A DNA stretch of 58,108 nt, from NCBI GenBank assembly GCA_015680685.1, contig MNCI01035193.1:75281-133388 (forward strand), read 5' to 3'. The stretch comes from Gnetum montanum. Taxonomy: Eukaryota > Streptophyta > Gnetopsida > Gnetales > Gnetaceae. The position numbers were made by a program, and so were the translations under genes. Positions 34,641-44,230 of this stretch are shown here, one piece after another. The notes beneath the pieces were generated by a model. It made no database searches and was not told where the DNA came from. It worked only from the letters and a program-made list of their open reading frames with translations. Position 1 is the stretch's first letter. The number at the start of each line of letters is the position of its first letter.

Positions 34641-34720
34641 CACTTTTCAAGAGTTCCTGAGAGGTCATCCATCCTAATACTATTCCAACCTAAGCATGCT
34701 TGATTATGGAATTTGTATCC
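34641..34720 (-). pseudogene. 5S rRNA-like fragment
   Basis: GAGGTCATCCATCCTAATAC, then TATTC, then AACCTAAGCATGCTTGATTA resembles the reverse complement of the plant 5S rRNA middle part (GAGGTCACCCATCCTAGTAC ... CCCAAGCACGCTTAACT). Most differences are C-to-T or G-to-A. It covers roughly residues 30-110 of 5S rRNA, including the internal promoter region. It could be a 5S pseudogene, a 5S-derived SINE or part of a 5S-carrying LTR element (Cassandra type). It is too short and divergent to be a working gene. Confidence 0.65.
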
Positions 34721-36394
34721 CAGTTGCTACCAATCTATTAATTTGATTAGTTAGTTTTTAAATTTTCTTGCTTGTAAAATGACAAATTTAAATGCTTCCA
34801 TTATTTAATGGATCTTGAAATTTCTCATCAATTGATGGACTTTGAAAAATTTCCTTCAACTATCAAAAAAATTCTATATGCCAAAATCATTGAAGGAAGT
34901 AATATTCACCAATGGAAACAATGGCCAAAGGAGATAATATTCAATAGTGCTCATGGTTACCATGGTCATTGAAGAAGGCAGTATCCATCAGTACTCATGG
35001 GCACCATCGTTTTTAGAGAAAGTAGATAGGCAGAGGCAATTGAAGCATATAGGCAAAAATAGATAGCAGATAGTGGTGACTAGTAATGAATGGAGGATGT
35101 GTAGAAGAATAACAATGATGCATAGAAAAACAACTGTGATAAGATGACAGGTAATAAATGGGAGGGTGGCACAATGAAGGGCTTGGCTCAAAGGAGGGTC
35201 TAGCATGACTATTTGGTAGGTTTCATGTAGCTTGACTAACTATGCAACATGTTGTTGGCCAACACTATGGCCTAGCCAGATACGATGTGGTATGGCCCAA
35301 CTACACTGCAATTGGTAGCCACTGTTGCACCCTAACCTTAAGGCAAAGCAAAAGATTTTTTTTTTTAAAATGAACTAGAGATAATTTCAATCTACTTATT
35401 AGGTTTTAAATACTTTCCTTTTTAATGATCTTCCCACATTTTGTGCTACAAATATCATTGGGATTATCATACTTCATTCAAGAATTGGGAAAGAAATCCC
35501 TACATAGGTCTGGGTTTGAGCAACTTACAACCCCACCTCCAAAGTCTTCATATGTACAATCCTCATAGATGACTTTGATGAATACTTTAAATTTGCTTAA
35601 GGGCCCACAAATTGTATCAGAAATCCCTTCTTTTGGATTCATTTCCATCAATGTCATTCCTTCAATTACCATCAAAGGGTTGTCCTACTATCTAGGACAA
35701 ATGATGGTTGCTCTAGAAGAGAAAGTTATTCTTGTTTGTAATCTTGGTGACTAATTACTACGAATACTTCATACTCTATTTGTGAGATGTTGTATCTCCT
35801 AAGAGAGTCTAGGTCCTATGACTTCAATAATGACTACGAATTGATGCAATTTGATGATTCCTTCACATTCATGCAATTCCTGAAGATGCTCCAGAGCTTA
35901 TCAAGAATCTTGAATAGATTCTACAAGAACTAGAGTGTGCTACTTACTTAGCTTGACACTTACTCATTCATGAGAATATCCTTTAAATTGAAAATGAGAG
36001 GTTTCACATAAGTACTAAATTTATTATTTTATTTATTTATTTATTTCCTTTCTTTTTCTTACTGCCATTATTTTATACATCAAGAGAAAGGAGAAAGAAT
36101 GGAAAGAGGACATGATGTGCAAAGTTGACATACTTGCATCAATGCATCCTATGATACATCAACAAGGATACATCAGTGGGCATGCATCAACTTAGTCGTC
36201 TTACTGATACTTCATCATCAAGGATTTGCTTTAGTTTTTTTAGTTAGATGTTTAATCAATCTATGTCATCCATGTTTACTCTTTTCCATGTCCTATATTC
36301 TTTATTAATGTACTTAATTTCTTTGTTTATCAATAAAAGAACATTTGTTACTCTTTTTTCTTCCATCCACTTTCAGGTCATAGACCATGGTTTT
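34721..36394. other. Unassigned region with one small minus-strand frame
   Basis: No family recognised. The minus-strand frame 35478-35675 (65 codons, MTLMEMNPKEG.SDTICGP ... YEDFGGGVVSCSNP) reads more like protein than its surroundings but matches nothing I know. Other notable parts are TTTATTTATTTATTTATT (36027-36048) and AATAAAAG near 36336. It may be interior of the element whose LTR lies at 36408. Confidence 0.35.
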
Positions 36395-36405
36395 CTCTTA
36401 TACCA
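36395..36405 (-). other. Possible initiator-Met primer-binding site
   Basis: Minus strand TGGTATAAGAG compares with TGGTATCAGAG, the common initiator-tRNA-Met site of plant LTR elements, with one mismatch. It lies two bases from the LTR boundary at 36408. Confidence 0.5.
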
Positions 36406-36407
36406 AA

Positions 36408-37464
36408 TGTGACATCTTGTTTTTGAATGCTAATGATTATGATCATTCATTATGTAGAATCATCGTTAAATGTTGATATAATTTGAATAATAAGTTAGAA
36501 CATGAAAGTAATGGTAAGAGAATGGAACAGAAAAGAAATTAAACAATAGACTTTATTAATGAAATTTCTTTAAGTACACTATCAACAACCCTAGTTTATC
36601 TTCTTATGACACTTAGGATCCTTAAAAGCAATCTAGCACTACCACTATGGCCATTAGATTGAAGGAATGATTAATTCCTTCTTGTCCTACTTAATCTAGC
36701 TCTCATCACTCGTAATTCTAGCTCTACAAGCCCATGCTTGGGACAACCTCTAAGTCATAACATTTAATCTTGTAATAGTGCCGCCCTTGGAAAACACCAT
36801 TCAACATTAGTTGAGAGTCCCAATAGTAGTAACATGAGAGGATGGATTCAAGGTGGACTACACCTTAATGCTTAGCAGCATGTTTGATAGCATATCGCAC
36901 AACCTGTTAGTCAATGATTAGGGATGTTAGTACCACTATAAGCATTAATTATGCATCCAAACCAACAAGGCATACACGACCCCACCCCCACAACAACACC
37001 CCCCACACCCACCCCCTCCCCCCCAACACACACACACACACAATAGGCATATAATATATTAACTCTCTTGAAAGGACTATAATACGTTCCTATGCTAACA
37101 CATTTGGCCCTAGCCCAACTCCAAAGAGAGGATCGGAAACTAAGCATTTAAGCCAAAGCTCCTCCATAAGCCTACATATCCTTCTGGTGAGGTTCATAAG
37201 GAATCATGGCTCATGTAGTTCTAAATGATGGTTAAAATAACATGGAACCCAAAGGATCTCCACACTTCTCTAGCCCCCATTCCGAAGGAAAACAACCTTC
37301 AATCCATCAATAAGGCATGTTTCCTACAAATTTCATAGGTCAAACCCATCCTTGAAGGGTATCATGAATAGCTACAATTCCTCATAATGAAGCACCCCTT
37401 CTTTTGAAGGTTAGTACATTATTAATAATACCATTCCTTACTTGAAAAGGGGTGGGACGTTACA
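36408..37464 (-). repeat. LTR of a second retrotransposon family (about 1057 bp)
   Basis: On the minus strand it starts TGTAACGTCCCACCCC and ends GATGTCACA, then the Met-type primer site. TGTAAC...GTCACA ends are common in plant LTRs. It contains a C-rich stretch (36978-37023) followed by a (CA) run (37025-37042). Internal sequence would lie to the left (34.7-36.4 kb). The strand rests on the short primer site. Confidence 0.5.
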
Positions 37465-37485
37465 TATATAACCAACATGATACTT

Positions 37486-37666
37486 TTTTTATTGTTGTTG
37501 TTGGGGGTGAGATGTTGTTGAAACCCAAGATACTCGAAACATAGGTACATCTAAAGATATATAGTCTACATAAAACTTTATAACTCAGCATTGTCTACTA
37601 GAATTGAACCCATGAATTAGAGTTTATAAATCAAGAGTGTTACCACTAGGCTAACACATCATTGTT
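37486..37666 (-). mobile_element. tRNA-derived SINE with 12-bp target duplications
   Basis: Minus strand: TAGCCTAGTGG fits the Pol III A box (TRGYNNARNGG) at every position. GGTTCAATTCT, 32 bases later, fits the B box (GGTTCGANTCC) at 9 of 11. The 3' end is a (CAA)n then A-rich tail. AACATGATACTT flanks it exactly on both sides (37474-37485 and 37667-37678). SINEs are transcribed by RNA polymerase III and moved by LINE enzymes. Confidence 0.85.
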
Positions 37667-37784
37667 AACATGATACTTCAGACTAACAAGCAGTGACTTG
37701 ATTTGGCAACCTCTTGGAGTCTATAGTCAAGGTCATGGTTGAGTGGAATTGTGACTTGATTTGGAAACCTCTCAATCATTGGCA

Positions 37785-37935
37785 TATTGAAACCCTTGAA
37801 ATAATTATAGTGCACCCTAAGATATATAGTCCAATTAGAACTTTATAACTTAGCATTACCCACCAAAATTGAAACCATGACTTAGAGCTTTCAAATCAAG
37901 AGTCTTACCACTAAGCTAACACCTCATTGTTTGAT
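37785..37935 (-). mobile_element. Second, older copy of the same SINE
   Basis: Minus strand TAGCTTAGTGG (A box) and GGTTTCAATTTTG (decayed B box). It is about 80% like the neighbouring copy over 117 bases and ends near TTTCAAGGGTTTCAA. No clear target duplication; the flanks share CTTGATTTGG-like words with 37694 and 37753. Confidence 0.75.
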
Positions 37936-38533
37936 TTAGTAACATCTTGACTAACAAGAAAATGAGAAACTAACCACTTAGTTACTTAAGAAATATGAAT
38001 ATGGAAATTAAAATGCTTTATTAAGATACTATTAAGATGTCAAAAGGCTTATAGTAGGTTGTTGAATCTAATTTTATTTCAACATATCTAATTTTTATCA
38101 CTTCGATTTTTCTCCAGTAGATCTAATATCTCTAGAATTTTCCTATGGAAATTCAATTTTACTTCATTCTTCAAGCAATGTTGAGATTTTTGCTTTTTTT
38201 ATCGATGTGGAAATTTTTGTTGATTCTCAAATTGCAACTTGTAAAAAAAAGTTGTGATACCTTCTTCTAAGGATGTTGATGTAACTAAGACACCCAATTT
38301 TATTCTTCTTGATGATGTATATAAGTCATTGGTTATTGATCTTTCGTGACAACATGTGTTCTTTCAAACATTGGGTTACTTGCCTTGTAAGCGAAGTTTC
38401 GTTATGTAGTTAAATCATGTGATGAAAAACATAACATCAAAGTCCTTTATGCTAAGTATTATTCTCCTTTTTTTTTTCTCTTCTTGTTGAGTTAGGCAAT
38501 CCTTCCATGGTATAGTGTGCCCTAGATATAGGA
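37936..38533. other. Spacer upstream of the helicase relic
   Basis: AT-rich. A frame near 38300-38345 (PNFILLDDVYKSL) weakly resembles one at 57775-57810 (DFILHDDLYESL). No gene recognised. Confidence 0.3.
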
Positions 38534-38833
38534 TTGTTTATACATAAGTATATAGTGTTGATCATTTGTAATTGGGCTCCACATTTTGATGTTAAACATA
38601 ATACTTTGTTTATAAGAGCATCAATAGGAGCTAATGCATATAACATTAATGTTAGTATCATTCATTGCAATTTGAGTCTTGCAGTAAGTTCTTGGAAAGA
38701 ACTTTTTGCCTCTACTAAAATAAATATACAACATGGACTTACACAAGTGAGATATATAACCATTGATGAAATGAGTTTCGTGGGTATAAGATTATTACAA
38801 AGAAAATTCAATTTGGGTAAAAAATCAAACTAA
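38534..38833 (+). pseudogene. PIF1-like helicase fragment (Helitron helicase or host PIF1-like copy)
   Basis: The open frame contains GANAYNINVSIIHCNLSL, resembling TG.AA.NI.G.TIH...L in PIF1-family helicases, and about 35 residues later VRYITIDEMSFVGIRLL, the Walker B motif (YLIIDE.SM.G...L). The Walker A loop is not seen; upstream bases are frameshifted and T-rich. Plant Helitrons carry this helicase fused to Rep, and many plants also have free PIF1-like copies. The fragment ends after about 10 more codons. It is unlikely to be functional. Confidence 0.7.
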
Positions 38834-39070
38834 GTAGCAATAGTTAATTGACAAAAAAATTTAATTCATGTAATAGGATATTTATAAATTCAAATGACAT
38901 GATTTTGCTACTATTGCCTAGTTTTCTCTAAATTAACAACAATATTTTTTAAAAATATGGATCTTACTCCTATTATTCTTAATAGGATAGTCACAAATGA
39001 TGTAAGTCATGGAGTTCATAGTGGTGGTTGACAAAAACATTTTGCTATTGTTAAAATAAATATACAAGAT
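38834..39070. other. Spacer between the helicase relic and element C
   Basis: AT-rich, no recognisable gene. It ends with CAAGAT at the outer boundary of LTR C. Confidence 0.3.
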
Positions 39071-39934
39071 TGATGAGCAACGAGGTACCCCTACACTAAC
39101 CATATGAATATGAGCATGTACACGTGATCTAGTCGAGCTCCATGGATGGACTAGTTGTGGCACTTAGACAATTATACATTGATCACAGTTCATTATCTTC
39201 GCACCTGGACTAGTAGTAGCTTTGTCACATAAGGTTTAGTCCAGAGCAAGGCATAAGATTTTTATTATTTTGTGTTTTATTAGTTTGATTTCTTAAAACA
39301 AGAATAAAATTCAGAGTAATTAAGTGCCAAGTAGACTATTTCCTAATCTATCCTAACAGAAGTAATCGTCCCCACTTTCTGGACACATCCTAAACTTCGA
39401 GTAACATTGTTGGGTTGTTAAACACTAATCATTTTTGAGCTACCAAGTGTCATACATATGTTTGAAGGGGTCATGCTTGTGTATTTTAATTAATTGCCTA
39501 ATTAATCAAAACTAATTACTGAATGAATAACATTAAATGTGAACTACATGAAATCATGATATATAAATGCATAAAGAAATAAAGTCTCAAGTGCTGCAAG
39601 GATAAATCAAAGAGATCATCTTTATTGCCAACACAATGGTATGTTTAGGTACATCAATGCTTTAATAAAGACCCAATCACACTTAGATATCCTGCTACAG
39701 GTACTTGGAAAATATTCTAACTTTCAAATGAACAAACTACAAGATTTTCCCTACGTGACTTCAAAAATTACTGCTGAATCGTGTGCCCAAGGGCTATATT
39801 TATAGGCTTGGAAGTACTTCATGATATCTCACGTTTGATATCACATCTTGGGCTACGATATCACGTATCTGATATCATGTACTCGATATTGTAGCCACTT
39901 CGATATTGGAGCTTATGAAAAACATGATTCATCA
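39071..39934 (-). repeat. 3' LTR of element C (864 bp, reverse)
   Basis: Minus strand starts TGATGAATCATGTTTTTC at 39934 and ends GGTACCTCGTTGCTCATCA at 39071. U3 has four GATATC palindromes (39823-39876) plus GATATT. The polypurine tract TGTGGGGGTA lies just inside at 39935-39945. Confidence 0.9.
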
Positions 39935-41937
39935 TACCCCCACAACTGAATGAAAACTTGTCCTTGAGTATAGAAGAGGAGGAAAAAGTCCCTTACAAAA
40001 TATATTAGGTGATATGGAACATTTGACTAACATGCATAATGACATAGAGGAAATACAAAAATATAGAAGTGCCCAAGCATACAACATTACAATTATGTAC
40101 AAAACTGGGTGTTCATGAAAATAGGAAAGAACACCCTCAGATCCAATGAACATCCAACCCCTCTTGACAATAGAAAAATGAGGGAGACATAGAAAATATT
40201 CAGCGGCCATGGAAAATCTCTTATGAGTGATATTGTTGCATCCTCCTTGGTGAAGATAGTCCTACTTCCAGTCCATGCTCCCTACTACAGTCATAACAAA
40301 ATCAAGGATTAGTATATACAGTGTACCATATAATAGTTGAATACCTTGTCTCATCAATTATTTTATCTTGCCGAGTTGTGATTATGATATATTGGTTGCT
40401 TGAAAATGTTAGTGGGAAGACTGATGAATGGGTTAAGTAAGAGAAGCGGTCCATAAAATTCAAAAGTAGCTTAACACAAGGAATATTGGAAAGAGGATAT
40501 AAAAATTCACAACAATAAAAAGGAGGAATTTACTAAAAATAGTTGTGAAGGTGTGCACAATTGGATGGCATGAATGGGATAATCAAAAAGAATTTGATTG
40601 TAATAATGTCTAAGGGTAAAGAACTTAACTTAACCAAACCAAAAGATATGCAAGTGGGTCCTCCCCAAAGCAGGCACAAGCCTTTTATGCCCTTGCATAA
40701 CTTCAAACCAAGGAGTCTATGGGCTCCATGGATGATTAATGGTTATGGAAAGTTAAGTACAAAAACCCAAAAGTAATTGACTAAGAAACCTAACACATCA
40801 AACTAGAACATTGAATCAAAACATGAAAGCAATAGTGAGGTGAGGCATGAAAAGCATAGATGGATGATAGAGAGAATGGAATGGAGTTCCTAGTTATGGT
40901 CACATGAATTCCCTTGTGGAGTTTATGATTAAATGACTTGGTAGGATCCATCCTTAGTCCAGACCAAAACCAACCACTTTTAGTGACTTTGCATCAACAT
41001 TCTAAGGCTAGTCCATCCCTTGAGATACAATAATTCTTCCACAAAATAACCACCATTTCAAATTGGAGAGAAAGTAGTAAGTAAGAAAGGGCCTTAGTTA
41101 GAGAAGACAAGATAAGTCCCATAATCGATGCTTGTAGCCCTTTTATTTGGTCTAAGGGGTGTGCTTTGAATTCCCATGTTGTTTTTTTTGAATGGGAACC
41201 ACACCATGCAAAGACCCATGCATTTTCACATTTATTTTGTCCAAGGGGTATGCTTGAATCCTCATCTCTCTTTTTTTTCTTTTCTCTCTCTTTTTTTTGA
41301 GGACCACGTCGTGCAAGGACTTATTTGAGTTCCTTTTGTGGAATGACACAGAATAGTGAGAAGCTCACAAAAACACTCCTACACACAGGAAAATAAAAAA
41401 GCAAGAAGAATACTGCATCCCTTTGAAGCTGCACCCTATCCAAACTTTTGATTCCTTCCCAATTCTAGAAACTACACTAGTCACCAATTTATTAAAGTTA
41501 CATTAATGAAGAAGGGACTGCATGTTTCCAAAACAAGGAAAGCCATAGAGTATGTGGATGGGTGGATGATGTGGACTCACTGCCTGTTAGATGAAAATAA
41601 ACCATGTCGCAATCGTCAATAATGATAGTCAAAGTTAGAAACCAGACATCAACAATCAAATTACAAATGAAGCATACCACCATTGAGTATCACATTACCA
41701 TTGTACCTACCACCTTATTAGCAGAAAAAGTAGAAAAACACATCAAACATAAGCAAACATAAAAGAAAGTAAAAGAGTAGGTAATAGATATTGAATATAT
41801 TAATGATGGTATAAAACAAAATCTAAGAAAAGATCAATAACTTGAAAAATAAAAATATGTAAAACAAAGAAGATGAAAACAAAAAATTGTAAAATTAAAA
41901 ATGTGTAAAATATAAAGTCAAAAGACACTTAAGAATC
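39935..41937 (-). other. Complete 3' non-coding region of element C
   Basis: This is the only copy here that runs from the gag-end junction to polypurine tract and LTR, so it is the reference for the family (about 2 kb). It has the two-unit A-rich stem-loop repeat near 41150-41320. A minus-strand frame next to the LTR (39932-40210, 92 codons) has a hydrophobic stretch (VLYIIVMLYAWALLYFCI). This could be a scrap of an env-like gene as in some Athila elements, but evidence is thin. Confidence 0.7.
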
Positions 41938-42658
41938 CTAGAAATTAGAATGGGGGTTGACCCCAATCACTAAACATTTGGTCATGGCTAGGATTAATAA
42001 GTGGATGAATAGGATCCATGAATGTATAAAACGTTAAGCATCTATCATGCCCTAGCCACTGGGTGTCCATTGGTGGTATGGTTGCTAGGTAGAGAAATTG
42101 TTGATCACACACTTAATTATGGAAAGCATAGTGGGGTAGGTTAGATGATGTGTGTACATTATGAGGGAAATCCAACCCACCACGACACCCTTGAGTAGAT
42201 GGCAATATGCATGGATCTGTGTGTCCCTTCACATTCATGAATTCACTAGATGTTAGAGTGTGAGGTGGAGGCCTGGGTATGGTAACAAGGGATATTGATG
42301 GGGCTAAGGAAGGTGTGGCACTAGGTTTTCCTTGGTCTAGTTTAGAAGGTAAAGTAGGTTCAAAAGTATGATTCTTCTTCTTACGGTCATGCCTAAACAA
42401 GGGACGCTTCCCACGTTGCAAAGGGAACCTACTTACATTAATAGTAGTAGCACAAGTTACATTTGTTGTTTGGCACAGTGGTGCAGAACCATCTGATGCA
42501 TTAGATGGCGATGTTGAAGGAGGTGAAGGATGAGAATACAAAGGGTGAGGAGAAGTGTGAGAAGTATGAGATGGTGATCCCTCAGGAGAAGACATAGGTT
42601 GATGGTACACGAGAGAGTGATAATGGTGATTGGAAGTAGAGGATTTAGAACTAGTCAA
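41938..42658 (-). pseudogene. C-terminal gag of element C (type 1s, no pol)
   Basis: An open frame of 181 codons (42658-42113) reads TSSKSSTSNHHYHSLVYH, PEGSPSHTSHTSPHPLYSH and RFPLQRGKRPLFRHDRKKK. It aligns with the gag tail of the first element (about 1716-2290: TSSTSSTSNCYYHSPNYH, PKGSPPHTS). After one stop it continues with VCDQQFLYLATIPPMDTQWL (the first element has VCEQ.PLYIAATTPRDT.WL) and ends at the 3'-region junction. Protease, RT, RNase H and integrase are missing at the same place in both elements. The N-terminal gag is cut off at 42658 by a truncated LTR. The unbroken frame of 181 codons is the longest in the window. Confidence 0.8.
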
Positions 42659-42659
42659 T

Positions 42660-43479
42660 GCATCCCTTCATGCATCAACATGGCCCCGTTTACATGGAGC
42701 TTATTTCAGCCTATAAATAAGTGGGCTCCCGCCATACTTAGGTACCTTTTTGGTAGTTGTAGCGAAGCTCTTGCAGTTTGTTTCTACAAGAGTTACAATA
42801 TTTTCCAAATGCCCGCAGTAGGTGTAAGAAAGATGTCCGGCTCTTTATTCGAGCGCTGATGTACCTGAGCCCATTGGCGTAAATGGCAATAAAGATGAGC
42901 TTTTTAAGAATTCCTTGCAGTAATTGGACTTAGTCATTTCTATGCATTTATAGTTTAATATTTCTATGCTTAAATGATTCCTTAAGTTTTTGTTGTTATT
43001 ATTTTAATCGCTATTGCTCTTTTATAGTTTGTAGAAACCATAAGTATGACCATCTCGAATGTAAACCCAACACTTGGCAACCTAGCGATGCTTAATGTCT
43101 AGTAACCCATTAGTGATTAGGGGATGCCCAAGATGTGCACGAAAGGTGGGATCAAATACTTATGCTAGGAAAAGTTAATATATAGATTAGGATAATTATA
43201 GATTACATAATATTCCATTCCTTACTTTCTAGTCCAAAAATTAGATGCTAAAAGATAAATTGAAAAAGCCATAAAAAATTAGTTGCCTCAATCTCACTTA
43301 ACCATCACAATCAAAACATCACAAGTGAGGTTGGGAATGAAACGACCATTCTAACACAAGGTTTCACTGGTTAAGGTCTAGTGTATGCAAAGTGCTTACA
43401 GTCTATGAAATTCGACCAAGTCTCGTGTGAATGCCCATGATTTGCATGCTTGGGCGTAGGGGTACATAGCCACTCATCA
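42660..43479 (+). repeat. LTR lacking its first ~100 bases (forward)
   Basis: From CATGCATCAACATGGCCCCG it matches the F-type LTR (ACATGGCCTCGTTTACATAG in the reverse copy at 57515-57540), then CCTATAAATAAGTG near 42710, GGCAATAAAGATGAG near 42885, and ends GGGGTACATAGCCACTCATCA. The start is deleted at the junction with gag of C. The right side abuts the 3' region of D. Confidence 0.8.
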
Positions 43480-44230
43480 CATGGGTAACATGTATTTCTA
43501 GTCCCATAACTAGTGCTTGTAGCCCATTTATTTTGTCTAAAGGGTGTGCTTTGAATTCCCATCATTTTTTTATCACTTTTAAATTTTTGGATAAGAACTA
43601 CATCATGTAAAGACTTATTTAACTTCTTGTTATTGTTCGACATGGAATACTGAGAAATCCATGAAAACACTCATGCACCCAAGTAAGTAGAAGAGTACAA
43701 GTCACATCCTATTTAAACCTTTGAATCCTTTCCAAATCTAGAAACTACCAAGGTCACAAGTTCATTAAAGTTTTACTTAAGAAAAAGGGACTTCATACTT
43801 CCAAAATAAGGAAAATCATAAAGTTTGTGGATGGGTGGATGTTTTGGACTCAATGCCTATGTCATTAAAAAGAAACCATGTCTTAGTTATCAGTAACAAA
43901 ATTCAAAGCTAGAATCTAGGCACTAACAATCAAATAATTGGATAACACATGCCCACATAAAGCAAACCATAGTGTATCTAGTTGGAAATAAGGCATATTA
44001 TTATTAGAACATAATAAGAAAATCATAGTAAAATAAAGAAAAATATACAAGAAATTGTAAAATATTCAAGAAAAATAAAATGTACTAATGATGTTGTAAA
44101 ACAAAAATTGGAAAAAGTTAATAAAGTAAAAATAAAAAAGGTGTAAGATAAATAAGGATTAAAACAAAAAGTTGTAAAACTAACAAGGTGTAAAACAAAA
44201 AGATCAAAAACTAAGAAGCCACCATAATGG
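43480..44230 (-). other. 3' non-coding region of element D, truncated
   Basis: Minus strand runs from the GTCATGGGGGAGATGGCC junction at about 44250 to AGAAATACATGTTACCCAT at 43480. The same words in the first element (about 2985) lie in mid-region. The rest of D's 3' region and its 3' LTR are missing beyond the LTR at 43479. Confidence 0.7.

Noticed and set aside
36408-37464. Cassandra TRIM element, because of TGTGACATC/GTTACA ends and a nearby 5S-like sequence
   Set aside because: Cassandra LTRs are only about 250-350 bp and carry 5S inside the LTR. Here the LTR is about 1057 bp without 5S, and the 5S-like part lies 1.7 kb away. The 5S-like fragment alone could still be Cassandra-derived.
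40561-40776. Plus-strand open frame of 71 codons in the 3' region of C
   Set aside because: It runs antisense to the element and corresponds to ordinary 3'-region sequence shared with A (about 21800-22000). It has no motif, so it is a shadow frame.
42113-42658. Host gene for a Ser/Pro-rich protein (181 codons)
   Set aside because: It aligns with the gag tail of the element at 1716-2290 and ends in the retroelement linker and 3' region, so it is gag.
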